Shown in pieces: positions 24,658-37,085 of a stretch of DNA of 64,000 nt. How positions within the stretch are numbered: the stretch's first letter is position 1; every line of letters starts with the position of its first letter. The stretch comes from Plasmodium coatneyi (lineage: Eukaryota; Apicomplexa; Aconoidasida; Haemosporida; Plasmodiidae): positions 496,001 to 560,000 of the forward strand of contig NC_033562.1 in the NCBI RefSeq assembly GCF_001680005.1, written 5' to 3'. The position numbers and the translations under genes are program-made. The notes below the pieces were generated by a model that saw nothing but the letters and a program-made list of their open reading frames with translations, was not told the origin of the DNA and made no database searches.

Positions 24658-26803
24658 TAAATATTTTTTTTTTCGTTTTGTAATTAAATTCTTTACACGT
24701 TCATGTGTAATGAATGTAAGGCGGGAAAAAAAAAAATTTTTTCACTTCATTTTGACTTGTTTGGTAAATTTTTTTTATTGAAGATTGAAAATATGTTAAA
24801 TTTTTTTGTGTTATAATTTTTTACCTTCATAAATTTTTTTCTTTTCTTTAAATATTTTTTTGAAAATGTGAGTACTTTTTTTTTTTTTTTTTTTTTTTCC
24901 TTCGCGTTCCGATCGGAATATTTTTCTCTATACAGTCATTCATACATACGAATGGAAGACAAAAGAGAAAAAAAATGAGATGGCGCTCACGGGGCCTAGG
25001 ATGATGCTCTCACGCGTGCAGTGTTGTCCATTATTTCAAGTTGCTATCAAGTTTGCATTTAGGGAAACGGGATCGGTTGAACAATTTTTTTTCTTTGCTC
25101 CAATTACACATCTATTATCACCCTGCACATTTATAGATGTGCACCTTCCAGCTTTTGCTTACATTAAAAATAAAGTACACGAAAAAATGAAAGGATATCG
25201 TTTAAGTGAAAAAGCAAAAAAATAGAAAAAACCTATTCTCCGTTCATCATAGCTCCTTTGCATATTAATATTTTAACAGCTTCATTAGACACAACACAGT
25301 ATATTTGCAAAAAAGGGGGGAAATAAAAAAAAAAGGCGCAAATATAGAAATGCTCCACTTTGATAAATTCAGTAGATGACAAAATCATAAGGTTGAACAA
25401 GAACCTTGCAGATCAACTATTTATAGGAGCAATAGAAGAACTTTTATAAATAATGCCTTCTGTGATGTAGATATGAAGAAGAAAAAAAGGAACCATCTTC
25501 CACCTTCTGCGTAGAAATGATACCCCGTACTAGTGGATCGGAAAAACTATAGTGCCCCCACATCAGTTGAAAATGGACACGTGAAGAAAGAAAAGTCATA
25601 ATTAGGGGAGTTAGCACAGTTCCTTCCATAATGCGACCCTCCCCACTATATTGGGATGGTGTACTCTGAATGATATGAACCATTTGTGCCAAATTATTAC
25701 TTACTACTAAGAAATTTGTCATTATATGTGTGCGTGCGTGCGCACCTGCACCCATTAGAATGTTATTGTATAAGAAAAAAGTGCTTTGATAAATTTACGG
25801 AGATGTTTTATTACATCATGAAAATGGGGACATCTGTCCCTTAGGAATAGGTTTGTTCATACATTTTTCTACAATTTTAATCCCACATATTCCTTCTAAA
25901 ACTGTGCTAAATACGACTACTTCCCTCTTCACTAATTGGACCATATATTATAAAACACATGTGTGCACATGAATTTAATTCCATTCGGGTGAGGGTTCAG
26001 AACTATTGACACCAATAGGACTTTTATTTTTTTAATTTGCTTAATGTTTCCATTACGTATTAAGAAGAACATTACTCCCCAAAAATTAAAAGCACCTTTA
26101 TCCTCTTCGTGAAAAAGCAAAGGAGAAGAAAGCGGAATGCCTGATCGAGTTTGCCTAGCGCAGAAAAGACCGTGAGGGACGTAAGAAAGGCAACTCCCCC
26201 CCATCCACCGAAGGATGAAAACTTCACCTGTACTCCACGATTGGAATATATTCGTGTATCCCGTGTGCGCATATATACATATGTTACATTCCGATGTGTG
26301 CCATTTGCATGTGCGCTCTTTTTTTCCCCCCTCCGTTTTGATTACCCTAGCGGGGTCCTAACTACCCGCTTAAGTTCCTCCCTGAGTCTTTCTCGAGGTT
26401 TGTTCACATCCATTGGGGAGATTAATTAGCTCGCGTGCATATGTGTACCAAGGTGCTTGTCCGCGCATACCCGTTTGTATTTCTTTTTTTTTTTTTTTTT
26501 TTTTTTTTCTCTTCTGGTGCGTGCACATCTTTCACCTTTGCTCCTCCAAACAGGCATATATGGGAGGCCAAAAAAAGAAGAAAAAAAAAAAAAAAAAATC
26601 TTTTTTTTGTAAATTTTTGAAAGCTTTTTACCGCTTCCCCAATCGCATCAAATGGTCGTAGCCTCGTTCGGCGACTTCTCTCCGCGCAAGTTGGAAGACG
26701 ACACGGAAAGCACACACGCGCGAGCGTACACATGTAGGTCCGACTTTGCTCCTTGCACCTTGCTCCCCCTACGCGCAGTCCTACTCCAAAAAGTGCCATC
26801 GCA
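24658..26803. other. Boundary between variant-gene block and conserved core
   Basis: No gene is supported. The 3' flank of the SICAvar is AT- and T-run-rich to about 24900. From about 26130 onward the composition shifts to the higher GC seen in the core. Poly-T at 26480-26505 and poly-A at 26577-26600 frame the 5' flank of the next gene. I saw no telomere-like array at this boundary. Confidence 0.5.
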
Positions 26804-29800
26804 ATGACGCCGTCGGACGAAAGCCAACACAGCGACGTGACTGCTGGGACGGTAAGAACTTACAAAGTTAGAAGGGGAGGTAACCCATCCAGGGAAAACT
26901 CCTTGCGCCGAACTGCCAACCGAACGGAAGACCCACTATTCAGTTACCCAGAAGATTTCCAGTTGGATGAGCCCATTTTGCTTAACGGTGAGGAGGCAGA
27001 GAGTTGTCCTGATGGCAGTCTTGCTCAAATGAAAAAAAACACGAACGACGAGGGGAGTAGCTATGACTCCCTGGTGGAAGACTTTTTTGAAAACGCCATA
27101 AAAAATGCCGAAAAAGGAAAACAGGAGGGGGGAAGGGTGCCAAGTGGGAAAAGTGAGCAAAGCGCACCAAGTGCGGAAGGCGACGGGGGCTCAGAGGAGG
27201 ATGCAAAGGCGAAGGAGGACAAAAAAGACTCACAAAAAATAAGCATTAAAAAAGAAGTAATACAATGGAATAGCGAAATGTTAAGGAGAAATCTGAACAA
27301 ACCACGAATGCCTTTAATGAGGAGGAAAAAAAAAAGTATGCACATGGTGACAAGAAAAAAAAAAAAAAATGATGCCAAAGGGAAGAGTGCCAAAATGACT
27401 AGCCAGGCCAAACACGCCAACGAGTGGAATAGCTACCAGAACGACTTGGACAAATATAGACTCACCAAAGAAGAACTGGAGCAGAAGAGAAACAGCTTGA
27501 AGTCCAAAAATTTAGACAAAGTGAAAGTCGAGTATCAGCAAAGGTTGCAACGGATGAGGACCGGGAAGAACAACGACCCCCCGGCCCGCAAGTCGGCCCC
27601 TGCCACGTCAGATACCACAAGAGGAATCACAAGGCCAACTACGGTCATCGGCTCTGCGACCACCGCTACCGGCACTGCACCTCCCAACGGGGTGCACATA
27701 AAATCAAACGAAGAACCGACGCTTAACGAGTGTGACCCACGTAGGGAAGGAACACATCGATGTTGCTCCGACCAACGTAGTAGAAAAAAGAACCACTCAA
27801 AATTAAAACAAACCAGTACTGATAAAGTGCATAAAAGGATGAAGGAAAGGGGGGGACATAGTTTGTCCGATGTGAACAACAACCATCTAGGTAGCCCTTA
27901 TAGCGACGCTGGCCCTTCATACATGTACAGTAATGAAGGAAAGTACCCCTCGCTAAACTTAATCCACAGTGATGGTTCCTCCTCAGGTGGGCAATATACT
28001 GAATGGGGCAAGCAAAACAGGAGAGTGACCCAACAAAAGGATAGACACCCCCCTAACGGCAGATACCACATTGGGGAAAATAAACAAAGAAACAAACGTA
28101 CACATTTGGACAAATGGAGTTCCCCAAATGAGTCACATAGATCGGGTCAATTTCGAGAGAACCCACCTTTCCGTGGAGATCACCTTGGTAGCAGCGGCGA
28201 GTATAGCAGTCTGCTAAGTGTACTCTCCAGCGAGTGCGAATTTGACGTCTTCTCCTCCCATTCGATGAGGCGTAAAGGGAAAAATGCCCCACAAGAAGGT
28301 ACAAACAAGTGGAGGGACAAATGGTATGCTAACCACGAAGCAGAGCCCCCCTCGTGGGCAAAAAAGAAGAGAACCCGCAAACATTTTTATTCACATAACA
28401 ACCGTAGTGACAGTGATCGCATGACGATCTCGACCGACAGGTCAGCATCCACAGGAGAGAGTACCATGGACTACTTTACGCAAGAGTTGAAGAAGAGGAA
28501 CGAAGTTCTTTCACCCGTTATGGACAGGATTAACATCAGAACGGACCCTTTGGAGGACCTTGCCCCTGTGGGCAGGAAGGAATTCATAGAAAAAAAATTT
28601 TACCCAAACTTGGGAATTAAGTTATTCCCTCAGGAAGGTTATATGTCAACGCACTCTAACAGTTCCCCCTCCAGTGGTGTCTCTTCCGCGAGTACTACCC
28701 ATGTAGATCACTTGTGGGACTCCGATTACACAGATGAAATAGAAAAACTAAGGTGCACCCCCCAGATGGACCAAGACATACTAAGGCTGAAAAAAGTCAA
28801 ACTGGAGACATTCAACTGTATTAAAAAGATGGTGCAGTCGGTTAGGACGTTCATTTGTGAAGGGGACCTAGAGGAAGCGCCGTCAATAGGAGAGAAAGCA
28901 TCACCTCGTGGAGCGCATCGGATGGTGGAACGAATGGGAGACAACCCATTGATGGAGCTTCTCTTTCGCGAAAACGAGAAAGTTTACACAGATACGCAGT
29001 CGTCCCGGATACAACAAGAGGGCTACACAAATGAAGAACCGGAGGAACATTACGAAGGACCCAAATCAATCCATAGTGAATATAGTAATTACGTGTACTT
29101 AGATCAGCTACACCAAGGGGATGATATGTCCATTTCAACCCCTTTGAGCAGTCATAAAATGGAAGTAGCGCTCCATCAGGACCATCTGCGTGATGTACCA
29201 GCGGGGGGTATCCAGATGAAGATGCCCAACTGGGGACGAACATAAGTGGTCACCCAGATCATAGTAAAAACGTTCTAAATTACCATTTTGTTGATAATTT
29301 TGCCACAGTAAGTTCGAATTCGCGTGGACACTTGTCCAGGTTGGACCTGACTGGGAGTGACTTCCAAAATGAGGGGGGCCTCGACGATGAGGTGGCATTT
29401 GTTCCCCAGGGAAGCAGTCCACGCGGTTGGAAGGGTCATCAAGTGGGGAAAACCACCCCAGAGACAGATACAGCCACTGCTAATATGACCACCGCTGACC
29501 TACACGACGGGGAGAAGCTCAGGCGGCCAGACTCAGCTACACGTGCTTCAAAAAAGGGACCCCTGATGAAACCGCGCAGCGATGCAAAGCAATCCCAGAG
29601 GGTCCCCAACAAAAAGGAAAGTAACCAAAGCGTCGAGTCAATTTCAAGTACATCGAAGGGCAGTCGGCAAGGTACCCTCAAGACGAAAGTTCACTCCGGA
29701 GTAGACGCCAGAAATGCGAGTCAGCCGACCCGTAATAGTACGCGCAAGGAAAAAAACACGTTTAACGAAACGAGGACACTGTTGAGGGGTAAAGTAAAGG

Positions 29801-30105
29801 GTGAGGCAAAAGGTGCGAAGTTGGCACCGCGCAGGAAGGTCAGCGGTGTGCACGCTACTGGAGGAACGACAAACGGTGCAGTGAAGGATGTAATGGCCAA
29901 CACAACTGCCGACTCGCGCAACCAGCGACTAATCAGTCAGAAAATTTTAAACACGTCCATCAACTTCGACGAAACGCAGAACCTGAGTGATGAAGACCAA
30001 TTCATCTTTGATACCTACCTGAATGAGGTAGCCGATAAGCGGGAGGACAATTTGGAGGACATCATCCGGAACCAAGTCGCACTGTTCGAGCGTGACTTCC
30101 TATGA
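26804..30105 (+). CDS. Unidentified conserved-type protein, reading frame shifts near 29208
   Basis: I do not recognise this protein. The first ATG in frame is 26804 (MTPSDESQHSDVTAG). The frame is open to a stop at 29245 and then continues one frame over to 30105. A GT-AG intron, 29208..29308 (101 bp, donor GGGG|GTATCC, acceptor TTTTGCCACAG|TAAG), joins the two frames exactly and gives 1066 aa; a one-base error in the G6 run at 29203-29208 would also explain it. The product is hydrophilic, without TM or signal: a basic region with KKKK runs (residues about 165-210), a likely coiled coil (LDKYRLTKEELEQKRNSLKS), long S/N/H-rich linkers, and a C-terminal acidic helix (LSDEDQFIFDTYLNEVADKR). It ends 63 bp from the end of the convergent NAD synthetase gene. 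Confidence 0.7.
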
Positions 30106-30168
30106 GGTGAAGCAGCTCCTGGCAGTTCGCTCACCCCTGAAGTTGGCAGAGTGGTCACTTTGCGCAAA

Positions 30169-32721
30169 CTACCTCTTGGAGGTACCCACATTAACCCGCG
30201 CAAAGTTAACTAAGGAGGAGAGGTGCAATCCACATGCTTCCCCCATGGGCGAAGGCGGAAGGACAAGTAGCTTGTGTGTATTCTGCAAATTTCGAGAGAA
30301 GAAGGTCTTCACTTTTTCCAACAATTGAGCTTTACTCATTAACCCCTCAGACCAGAAGTACCTCGATAAGTAATGCAACATGGAGGAAGGACCCAAAAAA
30401 AAATTATTCTTCAATATAGCCAACAATTTCATCTCAAGGTATTTCAAATTCAGGTCATCCTCATCCGTCTGGGTATTATCCAAAGGTTTTAACTCAGCCG
30501 AGGGTTGATACTGATTCATCGAATTGCAGACAGACAGATCGTACATCGGGTCGTTGGCCAACAAACACATGGTCTCTTTGATTAATATTTTACTGACATT
30601 TCCAATGATGTTTATGTCCCCTGATGAGCAGTCATATTTCGTGTAGTACCCAGTTATCGTTTCGTCCAAATTACCAGTAGCTATGGTAAGTAGAAATTCA
30701 TTGGGCAAATTCAGGGGGGAATATCTCTTGTGGCAAATAAGGGGGGAGAAGAAGTAAACCATTAGAAGCCTCGACCTGGACTGGACATTCTGTAGACACA
30801 GATCCTCGTAGTTGCTTCCTCCTTGGCTTTTAAACTTCATTTCTTCGCTAATTAAGTTCCTTCCCGCACTTTTAAAAAAGTCGAATAAGTCATCTATGCA
30901 GTACACAGTGTGGTACGAATTTATAGCCTTACTTAGCTGCTCCGAGTAGGACCTTGTATTTTCGCTGCTGTTCTTGGAGGGAAGAGACAGCGTGTTAAGC
31001 AGCTTGTTGCATATGTCCTTCCGGCAAGGGGTATCAATTAGCAGCCGCTTCAACTTTAGGCAGAACTGTTCCCTATTGAAGTGATCTAGGCAACTCTCAG
31101 CTGAATCTCCCAATGGGGCGGAGATACCCTTCCCCTTCATTCCCATTTCGATCATTATGGAGAGAAGATAAACCATGCACGCGTTGAACCCAGAATCGAC
31201 TCCCCCAGATAGGGCCAACATAAATCCCTTCGCATTGGTTAGGTGCAAAACGTGCCAGAAGTATATGGCACTATTAAAGCACAGCTCTTCATACACATTA
31301 TGCAACGCGCACGTCTGGTTGGCAAACTGGTACTTACAATCGTCAGGACTGGGGTGATATTTTCTCATGAGCGTTGACATTAGTGCATTATTCTTTGTGT
31401 ACATCTGCCAGTTAAAGTTCTGTGGCAGGTTATTCCAAATGACCTCCTTTGAATATTTCACAGACAACTCAATTTCTTTGTTGTATGAAAAAATGCACTC
31501 TCCATCGTGGCAACCATCTGCATTTGTTTTACTCTCCCCAATTTTTTGAAACTTCTCCATCTTAATAATGGGTAGGTCCGTTTTACTTCCCCCCTGTGGG
31601 TGGGAATATCCCCCTAGAGACACACTAACAGACGCAACCTGCACCTCATCGAAGGTAAACCTGGCGTTCTTAGTCAGCACTTGGTTGTTCTGACTGATGA
31701 AAGAAAATCCATCGTACTTGAAAAAATAATTATCACACCCAGAGTTGGTATTATAACTGAGGACCATATGGGGATACCATTTGGTTACATGCATCATCTG
31801 GATGAAGTACTTCTTAAACAGTTGCAACTCGTTGGGGACGTGGCCACTCACCAACAGGACATCCACTTGGTTCATCAACGCCTTGGTATGCCCCTCCCGC
31901 AGACTCAGCTTTATGGGATCCTGCTCAAAAAGAAGGTGGGTCTCCCCAGTGGCGCTGTCACCACTAAAACCACTTGTACCAGTACCATCCATCAAATACG
32001 CTGACCCGTGACGGTTAAAATGCTCCACTCGACCATCCACCAGTATACCCCTCTCAACTTGGATCAAGTCATCCAAAAAAACATGTCCAATAGATATGTC
32101 CCCTAGCTGTATTAGTGCCTTCCCGATGTAGGTCTCCGTCTGATTTGTTACCTCCTGGATACACTTAGGGAGTGCATACCTCTGTAGATTGTTGCCTAGA
32201 ATCTGGACGCTGGAGTTATTAAACTGGATGTAACTCGACGAATGATTCATGGGAGGAGTCCCTTCTGCTGCATATTCGACCCCCTGCTCGATACCCCCCT
32301 TTTCCAACGCCGACCAGGGAGCGAAGTACTTCCTCTCCTCATCACTTAAGCACTCCTTCGGAGACAGCAAAATAATTTTGTTCCTATAGATAACCACTTG
32401 GCAGTTGTAAAGCTTCTTCTCAAAATACACAGGCATGCTAACAAAGCACAGGATATTCTCCATGAGGGGCCCATCTGCACATTTTTCCTTCAACAGTTCG
32501 CTTAAATAGTACCAGCAATTTTCGTGTATGTCTTCAACCTCTTTGAAGCTGTCTCTGCAACTCACCCCGCAAAGTTCCAATTCACCACCGACTCGAATTG
32601 TGCACTTTAGCTCTTTGCATCTTTTTATGCTCTCGATGATCTTCCGTTTGTTCTCTTCGTAGTCCAGCGGGATGGATGATATAGAGCAGCAGCTCAGACC
32701 TAAGTTAGTCCTTTTCTCCAT
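30169..32721 (-). CDS. NADSYN: Glutamine-dependent NAD(+) synthetase
   Basis: Single exon, 850 aa, real ATG. The enzyme amidates nicotinic acid adenine dinucleotide to NAD, the last step of the Preiss-Handler pathway, using ATP and ammonia from glutamine. The N-terminal half (residues 1-about 430) is a nitrilase-type glutaminase domain: GGELELCG carries the expected Glu near residue 46, LLSPK the expected Lys, and NTNSGCDNYFFKYDGFSFIS matches the conserved GCDG...YDG region. I do not see the usual nucleophile motif (C-E-E/D after IC); ILVDGRVEHF occupies that place. The C-terminal half is the synthetase: ALSGGVDSGF (P-loop, about 500-512), ATGNLDETITGYYTKYDCSS and GDINIIGNVSKILI. Plasmodium-specific insertions lengthen both halves. 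Cytosolic by inference. It converges with the preceding + strand gene. Confidence 0.95.
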   Translation of the reverse strand: MEKRTNLGLSCCSISSIPLDYEENKRKIIESIKRCKELKCTIRVGGELELCGVSCRDSFKEVEDIHENCWYYLSELLKEKCADGPLMENILCFVSMPVYFEKKLYNCQVVIYRNKIILLSPKECLSDEERKYFAPWSALEKGGIEQGVEYAAEGTPPMNHSSSYIQFNNSSVQILGNNLQRYALPKCIQEVTNQTETYIGKALIQLGDISIGHVFLDDLIQVERGILVDGRVEHFNRHGSAYLMDGTGTSGFSGDSATGETHLLFEQDPIKLSLREGHTKALMNQVDVLLVSGHVPNELQLFKKYFIQMMHVTKWYPHMVLSYNTNSGCDNYFFKYDGFSFISQNNQVLTKNARFTFDEVQVASVSVSLGGYSHPQGGSKTDLPIIKMEKFQKIGESKTNADGCHDGECIFSYNKEIELSVKYSKEVIWNNLPQNFNWQMYTKNNALMSTLMRKYHPSPDDCKYQFANQTCALHNVYEELCFNSAIYFWHVLHLTNAKGFMLALSGGVDSGFNACMVYLLSIMIEMGMKGKGISAPLGDSAESCLDHFNREQFCLKLKRLLIDTPCRKDICNKLLNTLSLPSKNSSENTRSYSEQLSKAINSYHTVYCIDDLFDFFKSAGRNLISEEMKFKSQGGSNYEDLCLQNVQSRSRLLMVYFFSPLICHKRYSPLNLPNEFLLTIATGNLDETITGYYTKYDCSSGDINIIGNVSKILIKETMCLLANDPMYDLSVCNSMNQYQPSAELKPLDNTQTDEDDLNLKYLEMKLLAILKNNFFLGPSSMLHYLSRYFWSEGLMSKAQLLEKVKTFFSRNLQNTHKLLVLPPSPMGEACGLHLSSLVNFARVNVGTSKR

Positions 32722-33289
32722 GCTTCAAGGGGTATAGGGTGAAATAATCAAACTCTGCCTTCTTCCGTGACTTCTAACCTGTTTTCCGACCAACTCACTT
32801 TGAGTAGAACGCACGCTTTTATATATCCCGAGGAAGATTCACGATTTACACACAGAGTGGCTTCACTTGGGGGCAACGAACTGGGATCAGTTACACCTCT
32901 CGGGTAACCCTTATGCAGTTCACAGTTTGAAGGCACAAATGGGGGGGCACCAATCGTGGTGGCTTACACGGTGTTGGCCAGTCGTCGTTTGGAAAAGTCG
33001 TACAGGAGAGCAGCACAGCACATTTAGCTGTGGTAGGATGAGGCTGAACAATCTATAGAGGCGGTCCCAATTCGGTGAAAGCACACTTCTTGAGGAGAAG
33101 GAGAAAAAAAAAAAGCTAGCCACACAAAGTTAGCAAATCGATTAACGAGGGAAAAATCATACCATGTGCTGTTTTTTTTTTTTTTTTTTTTTTTCACTTC
33201 AGTTTTTCAAATACAGGCGCACATGATTGTGTAGCCTCCCCTATGTTGTGCACAACGGCGTGTAAATGTGGGCGATGCACAGAGGGGCG

Positions 33290-36200
33290 TTATTCTGCGC
33301 GCCGCTTTTCCTTTATCTCCATCTGGATGCTCGGGTCCGTGTTCAGGAAGGTGAGGTATATGAAGTAGGGCAGCACGTACTTGACGAAGAGCATCTTGCG
33401 TGATTTGGCGATCAGCCTGAGAGGGGGGTGGCACAGTGGTGTACAGGCATATCGGTGTAGTGTAGCAGTGTGGTAGCTAAGCATTGTAGCGGTGCAGTGT
33501 GGTAGATCGTAGTCCATGCGGAACGTACCTCGAATAATGCACCGTCGACGCAGCCGTCGCGATGAGGATCACAAAATTCGTGATGTACATCAGCTTGATG
33601 GAAAAGGAAGGAGGATTGAAGGCGTTGTAAAACGTACCAATGTAACAGACGCAGCTGAGATTAACCAAAGCACTCGTCTTGGAGCCATTAAAATTTGTGA
33701 CAAAGGGGATTAGGAAAATGCTCATCGTTAGCTTCCCAACCAGAAAGAGATCAAAGATGTTGTAGTAGTTTAGAACAGGGTAGAGCTGCCGCATGTTGTA
33801 CAACCTGTTGTTCAGTGAGTACGAAATGTCCACTATCCCGAAGTAAATATTAACGAGGCAGTTGAGAGTGGAACACACGTTCAGCCAATTAACATGTCTG
33901 TAATTCTTCACGAAGAACGATGGTAACATTAGCAGGACGTTTAACAAAACCTGCATCGGTATCCTCATCCAAAGGAGTCGATAAAAAATGCTCTCATCCA
34001 TTGTGTTGTTTAAGCTAAACTTCGTCCTCATGCATAGTGGATTATCCTCGTTGAACGCGTTTGGTGACTTTTCCCCCACATGATCAACTCTGATTATCAA
34101 GGAAAACAACTCCATCTGTAGAAGAACTGTGAACACGTTTAGCAACAATAACAAGAGGGTAAAAAAATGGGTTCTCTTATAGTAACGGAACAGGACACTG
34201 CTCACCCAATGTCTGTACCACTTGGTAAAGTTCTTATATTTTAATATGTACTCCAGCTCGCTGTCCCTAATGTTCTGTCTCCAGTCTGCTGTGGAAAAGG
34301 CTTCGTTATATTGCGTCCAGTATTTCCCCCCTCCTGCACGGGATGAGTGGTACCCCCACTTTGTAACGCCCAACTTTGCCCCCCTGAAAAGACTCCCAAT
34401 TGAATTCACAAAAGAAAGAAGCCCATTCCAATGGTGACACCTCTGCTTATTCACCCCGTACAGTTCGTTCGTACCACCCGTCGAAATGACATCGTAAAAT
34501 TGGAGGAAAAATTCCTTCCGAAACGATACCTCAGAGTGACTTTCATTTTTTTTCTTCTTTTTTTTCAGTGATAATTTTGTCCCGTAATAGCAGTTGCTTT
34601 TTTTCTTCTCTATTTTGTGTGCACCGTTTGGCCGTTCCGCTGGAGGGGGAGCCTCTCTATGTCTCCCCCCAGTCGCGCTAACCAAACAGACCTCGTCACC
34701 AACCTTGCCTTTCCTGCACCGCCCGTTCCCCCATCCCGCATGTACACTCTCATCAGAAGAAGTGCCACACTTGGCAGTGCCATCTCCACTATTTTCCCCC
34801 TTCTCTGTGCCGGAGGAGCCATCCACAATATCGTCGACGTATAATACGTTGTTCGAAGTGGACAAGTTATCATCACTTGAATCCTCCAGTTGGATAATAT
34901 ATTTGTCCTTTTTTATCGTTGTATTTACATGAAATAAAGACTTGTTCTTCGCAGAGGTCGTACTGCCATCATGGTTGCTGCTAGCAGATTGGGAGTGAAA
35001 AGGGTCGTTCTCCTTTTTTTTTGTCTTAAAATTTGAGTCTTTGTTCCCTTTTGCTCCACAGTCCTCTACCTTAGCTGATGGGATGAGGTAAAACAGCCTG
35101 GCACTCGTTAAGCCCTGATCTGCCACTTGAATCTGATCCCCCTTTTTATTGGACCCTCCCACCGATGAGCACGACCAACCATGGTTATTATTAGGGGCGT
35201 TCCTCTTCTCCTCTATTTTCTGCACGTCGGAGTTGAAAACGTGAAGTTTCCTATCCTCGCGGTTGTTTTGGTCACTTCCAACGAGGCAAACACTGCTGTG
35301 TCTGCGGGTGCACGTAGGAGTGTGGGTGTTGCGCCCCTTGCTCCTCCCGTTGCGTAATCCGCCCAACGAATTCATGTGGAGCGATCCCTCGTAGGGGTCC
35401 CCCATTTTCAGCGCAGGGTATTCCTTCAACAGAGCGAGCATCTTATAGTGGTTCCCATTTGTGGAGGACGTGTGGTCACTCCTCAGGTAACTCGAGATGT
35501 TACTTAAATTGTGTCTCTCCAGCACATAGAGGGGAATAATTTGGGACCTCTTAACATTCCCATCTCGGTCAAAATATATGTACGTAATTTTTTTCTTCAA
35601 TTCTTCGGATAGTATAATATTTCTTTTCCTATGAAATATCCCTAGTCCACTTCGCAACAAGCTGAAGTGTTTCTGGACCATCTCCTTTTTGTACGTCTCT
35701 CCATAATATTGAGATTGTGGCCTGTCCAGTTTGTCTCCAAATGTTCTTTCCTTTGAGCTGTGCAAATTGGATAGGTTCCTCTTTGAGATTCCACTTCGGT
35801 ACCTTCGTGAGGATAGATGCTTCACCGGGGGTAAGTCATTTCTCAGGTGATCATTTTTGCCTGCACTTTTTGTGTGAATCGGTCTATCAGTATCAGATAT
35901 ACCGCTTTGTTCTTCCCCTGGGGTATTCACCTGGGGGGAATCGTCCGAAGGATGCACTCTTCTTCTGCCCTTCCTTTTGCCGACCTTTGTCTGATCCCTA
36001 GATTTGTGTCCCACCGATAATGATTCCCCCCCTTGGAACGAAGAAGCACTTTCATCCTGCAGGTTCGGCTTCTCTCCCCCGATGCCAAAGTTGTTAACGC
36101 TGGAACAGTTAACGTCGCTCACGTCGAGGGGGGCCTCGCACTGCACACTGGTCAGGTCGTCACCATACGGGTCCAGCCTTATCTTGCTTTGGTTTATCGT

Positions 36201-37085
36201 TTTGATCTTTTTGATTCCGTCGTTATCCTCGTACTCGAACGGGTTGTTCCCTGCGGGTGAAGTGGTCAGCAGTGACGTGGTTTGCTCGGCTGGGTGATTA
36301 CTCGTCGAAGTGGTGACGCGCACCTACATAGCGCAAAATACACAGGGAACACAGTCGTGTGGCATTCAATGGAGGCACATTTTTTTTCTTTTTTTCCTTC
36401 GCGACAAACCTAGTATATCCACGCTGATATTATTCTGCTGGCAGTATATCAAATTGTTCCTTATTAAGATGGCCTTCTTTTCGAGCTCCTGGAAGTATGG
36501 ATGCACGGTATCCAAAGCACGCAGCGGCTTCTTCTTAATGTTAGCTATTTGGCTAGCGAAAGTGTACAGCTCAAGGTGGACGATGAAACATACTACAATA
36601 TATACAAGCAGAAGCAGAGTGAAACACAGGGCGACGTGAAACGTTGGCATTCTACTGTAAAAGCGCACGAACCCCGTGATTAATGTAACTGTGCAAATAA
36701 ACAATAGGCCTTTTATTTTAACAGATGTAGACAGGCTCAAAATACAGATGAAATAAACTGTCTTCGACCAGGACAAAGCGGATGTAAACAAAAAGGCAGA
36801 AAAAAGAGGAAACAAAAAAACGTATATAATGAACAGATAATGCAAAGAGACAATTTCTTTCCCATCTGCATTCTTGGAAAACACCTCCGCTACTTTTAAG
36901 ATTCCAATCTGCACGACGAAGAAGGAGCACCATATCATTTGAGATATCCTCTCCTCGATGGTTATAACCTCAAACGTGTTTATTCCATCCAAAAGGAAGA
37001 AAAAAATTTCCATAAAGATCAGTAAAATTAACGAATGAATCGAATTCAGCAAAAATAAGTTCTTAAAATCTGTGGATTTCGCCAT
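33290..37085 (-). CDS. Large polytopic membrane protein, function unknown
   Basis: Exons are complement(36410..37085), complement(33529..36250) and complement(33290..33416); phases 1 and 2; 1174 aa. Exon 1 starts MAKSTDFKNLFLLNS and holds about five or six TM segments in 225 residues. The join CTA-G|GTTTGT to CCCGCAG|GG gives DILGNNPFEYEDN. A hydrophilic loop of about 640 residues follows, rich in S, N, K and H with a KKKKKK run. A conserved-looking stretch (NIRDSELEYILKYKNFTKWY) then precedes a second group of six or seven TMs. The last exon (RLIAKSRKMLFVKYVLPYF...) adds a final hydrophobic stretch and a charged end. I recognise no family; two TM bundles joined by a long loop could suit a transporter, channel or scaffold, but no catalytic motif is visible. 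The next upstream + strand gene starts about 3.5 kb away. Confidence 0.8.

Noticed and set aside
34594..34932. Open frames on + within the polytopic membrane gene
   Set aside because: They are shadows of the long - strand exon, whose frame gives continuous coding and TM segments.
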